DNA of 37,192 nucleotides from a bacterium. GTDB lineage: Bacteria > UBP14 > UBA6098 > JAFGQG01. Every line of letters starts with the position of its first letter. The stretch's first letter is position 1. Below are positions 26,686-35,180 of this stretch, piece after piece. The DNA lies in assembly GCA_016930435.1 (NCBI GenBank), contig JAFGGQ010000061.1:1-37192 (forward strand), written 5' to 3'. The position numbers were made by a program, and so were the translations under genes. The notes beneath the pieces were generated by a model. The model did no database searches. It saw only the letters and a list, made by a program, of their open reading frames with translations, and was not told the origin of the DNA.

Positions 26686-29600
26686 ATGAAGGTTCTAATT
26701 AAAAGTATGGCAATTCTTTTTATTGTTGTTCTTTTTTGGGGGCCGTTAGAAGCGATAAACAAGATTCCAGCTTCCCGGATGAAGGAGATCGATGGAAATC
26801 CGGTGGGCCCGAAAATATCTGAAAAGATCAGCTATTATCCCGCAGTTACTATCTGGTCAACTGTGGGTTCCACCCGGTACCGCGAACATGCGGTTTATTC
26901 TGATAGCATTCCGATGATGATATGGCCTCATGCCACGGTTGACCGTAATGACCGGGTTCATGTGGTCGCCATGGAGAATCTGGAGTTGGCTGTTGAACCC
27001 CAGATGCTGGGATATTTCCGCTCAGATGACGGGGGCCGTACCTTCGACGCTATGGCACTGGTGGATTCAATTTCGACCATCTCTGCGGTGGTCGCAGCTT
27101 CACCGGTGTCCGATAAAGTAGCAATTGTTTATACCCGGCCCAGGTCCTTCAGCGGTTCTTCCCTGGATGATTATAATAACGACGTGGTTTATGTGGAATC
27201 TACTGACGGCCTAAGTTGGGATTTTGCTACCAGGATCAACACGACCGCCTTTTTCCTCGCGGATACATTCCGGGCTTACTGTGATCTTGACGCCATTTAC
27301 GATTACGAGGACGAGCTGCACATCGTGTTCAATGTAGTATATTTTGATGAGTTGTTAAGCTATATTGGGCCCTCAGCAGCCAAGATCTGGCATTGGTCAG
27401 AAGCTGCCGGTCTGAGTGAAGTCGCCGATGGATGGTACGATGTGACCGATCCTGGAAATTGGAACCGAACGGTCTGCAAACCCAATATCGGGGTGGATCC
27501 CTCCTCCGGCTATCTATATTGTACCTGGACTCAGTTCGACACGCTTGATGTATCCGCTACCGGTCTGAATAACGGGGATATCTGTGCAGCAGTTTCCACC
27601 GATGGCGGTTTGAACTGGGAAGAACCCCATAACCTCACCCGAACACCATCCCCCGGAGCCACAGCAGGCAACTGCAAAAGCGAGCATTGGGCATCCCTGA
27701 GCGCTCTGGTAAATGGATTCTTGCATATTATTTATGTGAGCGACCGGGATGCCGGCGGGGCGGTTACGGACCCTGTCCCTGAAGGCACCTGGACCCTTAA
27801 TGATATCAAATACCTCAAAATCCCCGCTGATCAACTGCTTGAAACTCCTCCTGCCGATACACTCCTGCTGTCACCCGGCCTTACCGTGGGAACATCCTGG
27901 TATGATTATCAGCAAAATGCAAGTATGGGTAAGATGATCGCTGTGGATAACGACGGGGGAGTCCACCTTGTATGGATGAACGGCCTGGATTACCTGGCTA
28001 TAAACAGGCATATCTATTATAATTACTGCGATTCTGAAGGTGATTGGTTAGCCCCCGGCGAGGGAGTGCTCGCCGAAGGATTCACCAGGGGCGGATATTG
28101 CACACTCGGCTTGTTCTCCGATAACCGGCCAGCCATAGCATACCACACTACTTTGATCTACCTGGATGTAAGCGGCCCAGAAGCAGAGATCGTTGCCCCC
28201 ATGCCGGACACCTATAGCGCTTGCCCGGAACAGGATATACTGCTTACCCTCTTTGACCCGCGAGGAGTTAACCCCGCATCGATCATCCTTTCGGTGGATG
28301 CTTTCCTGTATGAACCCAGCGATGACGAGTTGAATTATGACGGCGAATATCTCACCTTTACACCATCTGTCCCATGGGAAAACGGCCAGGAGGTGCAGGT
28401 AGCACTGCTCGCTGCCGAGGATAGCCTGGGCAATCCGCTCGAGGAAATGCTGTTGTGGAATTTTACTATCGACCTCGCACCACCAATCGCTATTTTCCCA
28501 TATCCCGCCAATGGAAGGATCACCTCCTGCCCCGGAAGCCCGGTTACAGTGGTCGTAAGAGATTCACTGAGCGGATTGAACTTGTCCGCTTTTCGCTTCA
28601 ATATACAGGGACGAAGCTTTTCCTTCGCCGATGCATCACTTACACTGGAAGGGGATTTGATTCAATTCTATCCACCCAGCGCAGGGATGATCTTCACCGA
28701 TGGAGAAACACTCACAGTTACACTGGAAATGGAGGATAGCCCCGATTATTGCAGCCCCAACAGCGATGAATTTACATGGTACTATGCCGTGGATATCACC
28801 GGTCCTATCGCCTCGATGCCATTACCGCCGAATGGGGCTATGATCTCCGAGACCAGCCCCGATATCTCCGTTCATATCAACGATAACCTGTCCGGGGTCA
28901 ATCCCGCTACGGTGATACTAACGGTTAATTCGGATACATTCGCCTGGAGCGATTCGGTGTTCGAATGGGATGGGGAAGTCCTGCTTTTACCCGCCGAAAA
29001 CCACGGACTGGTCTTCTCGCCGGGTGAACGGGTAGAGGTGAGTTTAATACAGGCAAAGGACCGCCCCCATATTTGCCCCGCAAACAGCCTCCAGTTCAGA
29101 CCCTTTACCTGGGATTTTACTATATTCGCTGCTACCTCAATGCTTCCGGATACCTCAGGCTCTGCCGGAGATACTGTAGGCATTCCGCTGACCATTCAAA
29201 ACCTGGGAAGCTATGCTGTGGAATCCATTCATATTTTAATGAACATAGATCCCGGGGTAATCATACCCGTCGGATGCAGTTTCACCGGCGCGATCACGGA
29301 AGGATGGACCACTGACCTTTTTTCATTCGATGGCGGTATTCTGAATATTCTAATAAGCGGCAGCCCGGTTTCCGCCGAGAGCGGGATATTCAGCTTTATA
29401 AAATTCCAGGTAGATCCCGCTGCTATCGAAGCCTCATACTCTATCCTCGACCTGTTATCCGTTACCCTAAATGAGGGGGCATCAACCGAACTGATTGATG
29501 GATCTTTTATAGTGGATTGGAACATTCCGGTCTGGCTTATGGATTTAAGGGTGCTCGATAATTCCGGAGCCCTTCAGCGGACTCTGACATTCGGTTTGGG

Positions 29601-30372
29601 TGAAGGGGCTTCCCCGGGTTTCGATCCGGGAATGGATATCATAGCCCTTCCAAGGCCCTATCCCGAAGCGGAAGGCACCTTCTTTATTAACGATGAGGAT
29701 TACCCCTATATAAACAATCTGGTCAGGGACATAAAACCCCCGGATGCTATCCCGGCCATCTGGTTACTACCAACAGCCGGTGATGGATACCTTGAATGGA
29801 ATCCCGATTTCCTCCCCGGAGGGTGGATCACTATTAATGATTCCATGGAGATGCATTCCGCAAGAAATTACCATTTCAATGATTACGAAGAGATAATCAT
29901 TAAATTTGCCCAACCGGAACTGGGAATATTCAACTTTCATTTAGAGCAAAACTGGAACCTTATCTCCTTACCGGTGATCCCGCAGGGCTGGACAATGGAA
30001 GCGCTGTTCCCCACCAAAATAGGGGATATATATTCCTTTAATCCGGTGAGTCATAGCTATGTGATCGCGGAGGAAATCCAGCCTGGTTACGGTTACTGGG
30101 TCTATTCCGACCGCGATACTGCCTACAATGTGGGAGGTATGATTGTGTACAGTATCCGCCGCGGTTTAACCAAGGGCTGGAATTTGTTAGGCTCCCCGGT
30201 TTTTTCTGTTGCGGTGGACGATCTGGAGACCGATCCCCCCGGTTTGATGGTCACCCCGGTCTATGGCTTCGATACAAGTATTACGGGTTATATTCCGGAA
30301 ACCATACTCCAACCCGGCAAGGGTTACTGGATAATGTTCAACGAGGAGGGTTATCTGGAGACGGGTGAATAA
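26686..30372 (+). CDS. Secreted protein with Asp-box propeller, Ig-like and cohesin-like regions
   Basis: The 1228-residue protein has a signal peptide (hydrophobic ILFIVVLFW core, likely cut after LEA near residue 23). Residues about 60-490 look like a sialidase-type beta-propeller, with Asp-box motifs RSDDGGRTF (~112) and STDGGLNW (~304), but no sialidase catalytic set could be recognised. Three Ig-like repeats follow (about 495-815, each with an SGVNPATVILTV-like strand). A cohesin-like domain (about 815-945) has AGDTVGIPLTIQNLG and IFSFIKFQV. The C-terminal 280 residues contain two 'W-N-L-(I/L)' and 'GYGYWV' blocks of the type seen in secreted FCB proteins. It has no type IX sorting tail. 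The TAA stop at 30370-30372 falls in the target duplication of a MITE-like element. Confidence 0.88.
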   Translation: MKVLIKSMAILFIVVLFWGPLEAINKIPASRMKEIDGNPVGPKISEKISYYPAVTIWSTVGSTRYREHAVYSDSIPMMIWPHATVDRNDRVHVVAMENLELAVEPQMLGYFRSDDGGRTFDAMALVDSISTISAVVAASPVSDKVAIVYTRPRSFSGSSLDDYNNDVVYVESTDGLSWDFATRINTTAFFLADTFRAYCDLDAIYDYEDELHIVFNVVYFDELLSYIGPSAAKIWHWSEAAGLSEVADGWYDVTDPGNWNRTVCKPNIGVDPSSGYLYCTWTQFDTLDVSATGLNNGDICAAVSTDGGLNWEEPHNLTRTPSPGATAGNCKSEHWASLSALVNGFLHIIYVSDRDAGGAVTDPVPEGTWTLNDIKYLKIPADQLLETPPADTLLLSPGLTVGTSWYDYQQNASMGKMIAVDNDGGVHLVWMNGLDYLAINRHIYYNYCDSEGDWLAPGEGVLAEGFTRGGYCTLGLFSDNRPAIAYHTTLIYLDVSGPEAEIVAPMPDTYSACPEQDILLTLFDPRGVNPASIILSVDAFLYEPSDDELNYDGEYLTFTPSVPWENGQEVQVALLAAEDSLGNPLEEMLLWNFTIDLAPPIAIFPYPANGRITSCPGSPVTVVVRDSLSGLNLSAFRFNIQGRSFSFADASLTLEGDLIQFYPPSAGMIFTDGETLTVTLEMEDSPDYCSPNSDEFTWYYAVDITGPIASMPLPPNGAMISETSPDISVHINDNLSGVNPATVILTVNSDTFAWSDSVFEWDGEVLLLPAENHGLVFSPGERVEVSLIQAKDRPHICPANSLQFRPFTWDFTIFAATSMLPDTSGSAGDTVGIPLTIQNLGSYAVESIHILMNIDPGVIIPVGCSFTGAITEGWTTDLFSFDGGILNILISGSPVSAESGIFSFIKFQVDPAAIEASYSILDLLSVTLNEGASTELIDGSFIVDWNIPVWLMDLRVLDNSGALQRTLTFGLGEGASPGFDPGMDIIALPRPYPEAEGTFFINDEDYPYINNLVRDIKPPDAIPAIWLLPTAGDGYLEWNPDFLPGGWITINDSMEMHSARNYHFNDYEEIIIKFAQPELGIFNFHLEQNWNLISLPVIPQGWTMEALFPTKIGDIYSFNPVSHSYVIAEEIQPGYGYWVYSDRDTAYNVGGMIVYSIRRGLTKGWNLLGSPVFSVAVDDLETDPPGLMVTPVYGFDTSITGYIPETILQPGKGYWIMFNEEGYLETGE

Positions 30373-30719
30373 TCCTGTAAAATGCAGTTGATAATGTTGA
30401 ATATAAATTATATATTTGATGAACATGTATTTATGAGTATTACGAATTGTACAAAAAAATGCAAATTTTATTCTGAAGTTTATATTCTAATATACTGTTT
30501 TTCGGTGTTTCAGGCATTATAGTTAATTGCAACTGCATTTTACGGGATAATTCAACTCAATGAGCTGTCCTATAGAAAGGCTCATTTAGGTGGGTTGCCA
30601 AGAATACAATAATCAAGACAAATTCAGATATAGCTTGGCTGGATTCTATTTTCCCCTGAGTTTCAATTTGTGAATTAGTGGCTTGTCTTCTTCATGAATA
30701 GAAAACTGAGGCTTACAGC
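30373..30719. other. Convergent intergenic region, 347 bp
   Basis: No gene is seen here. The left half (30374-30546) is a MITE-like inverted-repeat element, described separately. The right part contains a 7-bp stem AATGAGC (30559-30565) with GCTCATT (30580-30586) and a 14-nt loop without a T-tract; terminator function is uncertain. The genes on both sides end here, pointing toward each other. Confidence 0.6.
30374..30546. mobile_element. MITE-like non-autonomous element (173 bp)
   Basis: Terminal inverted repeats of 17 bp, CCTGTAAAATGCAGTTG (30374-30390) and CAACTGCATTTTACGGG (30530-30546), differ at one position and enclose 139 bp of AT-rich DNA without an open frame. The element is flanked by the 5-bp direct repeat ATAAT (30369-30373 and 30547-30551), a target-site duplication. 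Ends beginning with CC and 5-bp AT-rich duplications are features known from the IS1380 family; assignment to it is only a suggestion. Removing the element and one ATAAT leaves the upstream stop codon unchanged. Confidence 0.7.
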
Positions 30720-32756
30720 TTATTTTAAATACACCGCTCTTCTCGTAATGCTTTTTTCCCCGATTTTTGCACGGATCAGGTAGACGCCGGAACCGATGGT
30801 TTTGTCGGGTTGCCAGACGAATTCGTCTTTCGCGTCATTGCGAGAAGGGCTTTGCCCGACGAAGTAATCGCCTTGATTCGATGAGATTGCTGTGGCCTTC
30901 GGCCTCGCAATGACAGAAACGCGTCTGCCATTAACATCGAAAATCTCAATTCCCGCCCCCGCCGGCGCGGTGATGTAGACCGCAGAGTTGAATGGATTGG
31001 GATATGTTAGAAGCTCAAATTTACCCGGTATGTTCTTTCTTTCTGCTACCTTGAGCGGTCCATCCCAGAGGTACACCAGAACACCGCCAAATACCGTGGA
31101 GCAGATCAAGTCTTTTACCCCATCGTTGTTGTAATCCCAGAAACAAACATCATATAATCCTCCGGTCGAATTTTCAAGAAAATCTTCAACGAAGTTTACC
31201 CCCCATTCCGGGGCAGTACTATCACCCGTATTTTCCCAAAATGTAAGTTTGTGTTCGTCAAAGCTTGCACCGGTAAAGAGATCATAATCCCCATCATTGT
31301 CGAAATCTTCAAAGCATAAGTTTGCCCGGTACAATGGCCCCCACCATGGTGTCTCCGGAAATTCACTTAAATACACTCCACTGGAAAAATTAGGGGTTGT
31401 TGAATCACCAGTATTTTCAAAGAAATATAAGCTCTCAGAAGCTGTTCCCACAAAAAGGTCCAGGTCATTGTCGGAGTCTATATCCACCAGCGCAGGACCT
31501 AAGTGATTTCCCAGGGATATTCCGAACCATCCGGTTACCGGGGCCGCCCAATTATGGACACATCGATCGCCAATATTCTCAAAATATCTCAGGGAATCGC
31601 CAATCCCGCCCATTACTATATCCAGATCGCCATCGCTATCCAGATCACCGAAAGCAGGGTCTGCGGAAGCTCCCCATAAACCATCCACAAGACTGGAATC
31701 GACCGTCCAGTCAGGGTCGCCGGCAGTACCGATATTCCTTAGACCCAGTTTATAATGATACCCGAACAGTAGCATTTCAGGGAGGTTATCATCATTCAGA
31801 TCAGCCATAGCAATATGGGTTGAATAGGAAGTTTCGATAGTTTCCCAGGGCCAGGGCGCTTGTTCCCATGTTGGGCTATTTATGGTTCCAGTATTAGTAT
31901 ATAAATAATCTAAGTGGATATCCGAACCCATCACCAATGCTGGTAACCCTGAATTGAACAAGTCCCAGATAGCAACCCCTCCAACTGAAGAAGGCGTATG
32001 CGGAAAATATGAATCATCCGGGGTATCCCAGACTGGATTCGATGCATTCCCAATGTTTTTAACCAGGTGAAAATCATTACCTTGTTGAATAACAAGATCG
32101 AAATCACCATCCAGGTCAATGTCAAAGAGACAAGGATTAACATGATTTGGGTCGAGTACCACAAACTCAGAATCGACCAGCGTGAAATCGAACGAATCTG
32201 CAGTTCCAATGTTCTCATAAAAGGCTATCTTACCCCTTGAATCCCCAATGAAGAGGTCGAGATCAGAATCGGCATTAATATCTGCCAGAAAGGGTTTTGC
32301 CCCATAGACTCCATCATATCCCAGGAAGTAATCTTCGATCAGGGTAAATTCGGGGTAGAGTGCTGTTCCGCCGGTATTTTCATAGTATGCCATCTGCCCA
32401 TTCCAACCACCGAGGATGAGGTCCAGATCACCATCGTCATCAAGATCACCCAATGCAGGGCAAGCATCGTACTCTCGAGAAACATTTCCCCAGTGCTCAT
32501 CTCTCATCCTCCAGTCGGGTATTGAAGCAGTGCCTACATTTTCCCAAAGCTTAATATATCCATCGTCAACTCCCCATAGCAGGTCTGCGTCGCCATCCGT
32601 ATCAAGGTCATAGAACCTGGGTTTAGCATCTTCCATACCGCCTGCAAACAAAGGCGCAATATCACCATCAAATTTGCAGTTATATTCGGGTTCCCAGCCA
32701 GCGTAAACTTGGCCTATAAATACTAAAATACCAAGGGCTACCAAAATTCGTTTCAT
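30720..32756 (-). CDS. Secreted FG-GAP/VCBS propeller protein with type IX-style sorting domain
   Basis: The 678-residue protein starts at ATG 32756 (AAGGA upstream) with a signal peptide, MKRILVALGILVFIGQVYA. About ten FG-GAP/VCBS-like repeats fill residues 25-590. They carry calcium-binding loops such as DLDTDGDAD, DLDDDGDLD, DFDNDGDYD and DYNNDGVKD, which points to one or two beta-propellers of integrin-alpha type. The C-terminal domain has YPNPFNSAVYI, IFDVNGRRV and IGSGVYLIRAKIG and ends in YLK, the tail used for type IX export and surface attachment. Residues 615-641 of this tail are encoded by an 81-bp palindromic element inserted in frame. A reading from TTG 32831 is rejected because that codon lies inside the -35 box. 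Confidence 0.92.
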   Translation of the reverse strand: MKRILVALGILVFIGQVYAGWEPEYNCKFDGDIAPLFAGGMEDAKPRFYDLDTDGDADLLWGVDDGYIKLWENVGTASIPDWRMRDEHWGNVSREYDACPALGDLDDDGDLDLILGGWNGQMAYYENTGGTALYPEFTLIEDYFLGYDGVYGAKPFLADINADSDLDLFIGDSRGKIAFYENIGTADSFDFTLVDSEFVVLDPNHVNPCLFDIDLDGDFDLVIQQGNDFHLVKNIGNASNPVWDTPDDSYFPHTPSSVGGVAIWDLFNSGLPALVMGSDIHLDYLYTNTGTINSPTWEQAPWPWETIETSYSTHIAMADLNDDNLPEMLLFGYHYKLGLRNIGTAGDPDWTVDSSLVDGLWGASADPAFGDLDSDGDLDIVMGGIGDSLRYFENIGDRCVHNWAAPVTGWFGISLGNHLGPALVDIDSDNDLDLFVGTASESLYFFENTGDSTTPNFSSGVYLSEFPETPWWGPLYRANLCFEDFDNDGDYDLFTGASFDEHKLTFWENTGDSTAPEWGVNFVEDFLENSTGGLYDVCFWDYNNDGVKDLICSTVFGGVLVYLWDGPLKVAERKNIPGKFELLTYPNPFNSAVYITAPAGAGIEIFDVNGRRVSVIARPKATAISSNQGDYFVGQSPSRNDAKDEFVWQPDKTIGSGVYLIRAKIGEKSITRRAVYLK
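30834..30914 (-). repeat. 81-bp palindromic repeat inserted in frame in a CDS
   Basis: The element is bounded by a perfect 11-bp inverted repeat, GTCATTGCGAG (30834-30844) and CTCGCAATGAC (30904-30914). Just inside each arm is a small hairpin: GGGCTTTGCCC on the left and GGCCTTCGGCC on the right. It is exactly 27 codons long and lies on codon boundaries (residues 615-641, starting VIARPKATAIS). Repeats with these ends recur in many unrelated bacterial genomes. The insertion is comparable to Rickettsia palindromic elements inside genes. Confidence 0.85.
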
Positions 32757-32802
32757 TTGAAATCCTTTCCTTACTGTTTTTAAAGAGATAGTTATTTGTA
32801 AG

Positions 32803-32831
32803 AATTTAGCTTTTAAAAGGGGAAGTGTCAA
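32803..32831 (-). promoter_or_regulatory. Promoter of the FG-GAP gene
   Basis: On the minus strand a perfect TTGACA (32831-32826) stands 17 nt before TAAATT (32808-32803). Transcription would start near 32796, leaving a leader of about 40 nt with the AAGGA site of the ATG at 32756. The boxes and spacing are identical to those of the DUF4388 promoter. Confidence 0.55.
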
Positions 32832-32900
32832 TACAATTATACTAAATAAGGCTTATTCGATATTTACTTATCACGAAAAGACAATAGGAGTATCTATTTA

Positions 32901-35174
32901 TCATTTAAGAAAAACCACCTTTCTTTTTATCTCCTGATGTTCGGTAAGGATACTCACAATATAGACCCCTGAAGAAATATTTGAATTTGGATTCCAGGTG
33001 ACAAAGCCTGTACCTGATTGCTTTGCCGGGGATATTGGGTTTATTACATCAACGATTTTTCCATTCAAGTTATAGATCTTAATTTCAGAACCGGGCAGCA
33101 TGGAGATTAAGCATTGGGTATTAAATGGATTTGGATAGATTTCAATGTTTAGGTTACGTGTAATTTGGGGAGTTCTATCCTCTACCATGATTACCGGGCG
33201 GTTAAATGGCTCCAGGAGAAAACAACCGGCGTGGAAATCACTGAGATAAAGGGTGCTATCCGGCCCGAATGACACGCTCTGGCAGCCGTATTGGATGTTC
33301 TGCCACCCCTGGGTACCTGGAAACCAGCCCACATTATCTGCCGGGGGATAATCCCCTATATCAAGAACATATAATCCACTATTACCGCAGGCAAGGTATA
33401 GCAGACTATCAAAATATCCCACATCCTGCACCCCCATAAAAAGCCCCCAACTGCCGATCTCGATAAGGCTGTCACCGGTCCAATTATACCAGAACACTCC
33501 GGCCATAGCACAAGCTATCGCCAGTAAATTCCCTTCCCTGCAAAGCGCTTTGCCCTCACCGGTAAGCCGATAATTGAATATATCCTGGAGTGAGTCACCC
33601 AAGTAACGCGCAATGTGCAGTGAATCATCCATCAGAATAAACATAGTATCTCCGAAACAGTGTATATCGACCGGACTGGTGTTATTATAAAACAGGGCAT
33701 GAGAATAAATATCTGGTATATCGTCAAGGTCAACAATATTAACGCCTTCATCATTCTGCCCTAGCGCCAGCAAGGTGCCGGATTCCAGGAACAGAAAGTC
33801 CATGCAAAGGGCGGCGTGCGTTTCCCACATAACAGCCGGTATTGCGAAGGTATCCAGGGGTTCGATCTCCCCGCCATCCCACCAGGGGGCTAAATTGAAG
33901 AAATAGAATTTTTCGCTTTTAGCCAGACACAGAATAGAGTCGAGAAAAGCGAGGTCCAGAGCAAATTCACCCGGTATTCTCCCGATAAACTCCGGCGCAG
34001 TTTTGTCAGTAACATCGTAAATTCCAACGCCATATCCCTCCATAGCTATGTAGAGGGTATCACCGCCAAAGACATAGGAGTGCATTCCCCAACCACCGGT
34101 GGGATAAGTTCTAATAGTATCATCCCGAACGGAGAGATCGGCGAAACTGGTCCAGAGTACACCCACCCATTCCGAGGCGATGGCAAGGGCGGGAAGACTA
34201 TCATGGATGGCAACATCGAAGAACCACAGGCCGGGTATCAAATTACATAGAGTGGGGAGTGAATCAGGGAGACAGGTGGCATCCATCACGGGGCAGGTAG
34301 ACCAGGTGCCCTCTCCCTCTGAGAGAGCTGCCATAGTAACTAAAAACAGGGTATCGTTTCGGGAGTCCATTTTCATGATACAAGCCGCTGAAAATCCGGG
34401 AATACCTACAAAGGTATCGGAATAAACCACATGGAATGAATCATCAATAAGTTGGAGAGCAAAGAAAGTACTGGTCAATCCTGCGTTCGAACTGCCTCCC
34501 ATTACATAGAGAATATCATCCCTGGTATCGGCGAAATAGACGTCGAATACCTGCTTTAAACTGCTGTCACTGAAGGTGCAAATATGGGTAAAGCCGCCCC
34601 CTGAGCGGTTGTACAGATCTACATAACCCAGGAGCAGCGCGCGGCGGGTGACCGCTGCCAGTGAATCCCGGAATCCCGCGCCGGCAATACGGGATAGGGT
34701 AAGGTATTGCTCGATTACCGTGAAGGTGTCCCCCTCAAACAGCATTTTCTTGAGGCTGTTGTTGTCGGACAGCCAAAGGGTATCGGGGGGAGTCAGCTCC
34801 AGGTCAGATACGTACTGATTAGTATTGGGCATTCGGTAACGGGCCCTCACCGGGAAACCGGGTTCCGAGCAATCGACCGCATAAATGGCGTCATGATTAG
34901 CCCCCACGAAAACCATGCTATCCTCTCTTACTATAATGTGGGTGATCAATGACACAAAATTCTGGTATCCGAGAAGCTCCATGTTGGCTGGGTCATTAGC
35001 TTGATAAACGAAGAAAGTATTGCCTGCCCCGACGTATAACCGGCCATGTGCATACTCCACGCAATTGCAGGCAGCGCCTGGGACCGAGCTGATCAAATCC
35101 AAAGTGTCAGGTGCTGCAAATGCAAGTCCGCTAATTAATATAAGTATGAGTAAAATGATCTTGGTGTTTTTCAT
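32901..35174 (-). CDS. Secreted LVIVD-type beta-propeller protein with sorting domain
   Basis: The 757-residue protein begins with a signal peptide (KIILLILILISGLAFA, cut before APDT). Residues about 25-650 consist of beta-propeller-like repeats of the LVIVD kind, for example GVGIYDVTDKTAPEFIG, GVNIVDLDDIPDIY and SGLYVLDIGDYPP. They alternate a short 'what was displayed' strand with a 'how it changed' strand. The C terminus is a type IX-style sorting domain: IYPNPFNTQCLI, KIYNLNGKIVDV, ISSGVYIVSIL, ending VVFLK. No enzymatic motif is visible. It begins 6 nt after the stop of the upstream FG-GAP/ASPIC gene on the same strand, so the two form an operon. Confidence 0.9.
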   Translation of the reverse strand: MKNTKIILLILILISGLAFAAPDTLDLISSVPGAACNCVEYAHGRLYVGAGNTFFVYQANDPANMELLGYQNFVSLITHIIVREDSMVFVGANHDAIYAVDCSEPGFPVRARYRMPNTNQYVSDLELTPPDTLWLSDNNSLKKMLFEGDTFTVIEQYLTLSRIAGAGFRDSLAAVTRRALLLGYVDLYNRSGGGFTHICTFSDSSLKQVFDVYFADTRDDILYVMGGSSNAGLTSTFFALQLIDDSFHVVYSDTFVGIPGFSAACIMKMDSRNDTLFLVTMAALSEGEGTWSTCPVMDATCLPDSLPTLCNLIPGLWFFDVAIHDSLPALAIASEWVGVLWTSFADLSVRDDTIRTYPTGGWGMHSYVFGGDTLYIAMEGYGVGIYDVTDKTAPEFIGRIPGEFALDLAFLDSILCLAKSEKFYFFNLAPWWDGGEIEPLDTFAIPAVMWETHAALCMDFLFLESGTLLALGQNDEGVNIVDLDDIPDIYSHALFYNNTSPVDIHCFGDTMFILMDDSLHIARYLGDSLQDIFNYRLTGEGKALCREGNLLAIACAMAGVFWYNWTGDSLIEIGSWGLFMGVQDVGYFDSLLYLACGNSGLYVLDIGDYPPADNVGWFPGTQGWQNIQYGCQSVSFGPDSTLYLSDFHAGCFLLEPFNRPVIMVEDRTPQITRNLNIEIYPNPFNTQCLISMLPGSEIKIYNLNGKIVDVINPISPAKQSGTGFVTWNPNSNISSGVYIVSILTEHQEIKRKVVFLK

Positions 35175-35180
35175 TGTTGC

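Noticed and set aside
30366-30554. Rho-independent terminator as an explanation of the inverted repeat after the 1228-residue protein
   Set aside because: The arms are 139 bp apart, there is no T-tract after the second arm, and direct repeats flank the ends, which fits a mobile element better.
32757-32831. N-terminal extension of the FG-GAP protein from TTG 32831
   Set aside because: The TTG is part of a TTGACA box, and the signal peptide MKRILVALGILV begins at 32756 behind a Shine-Dalgarno site.
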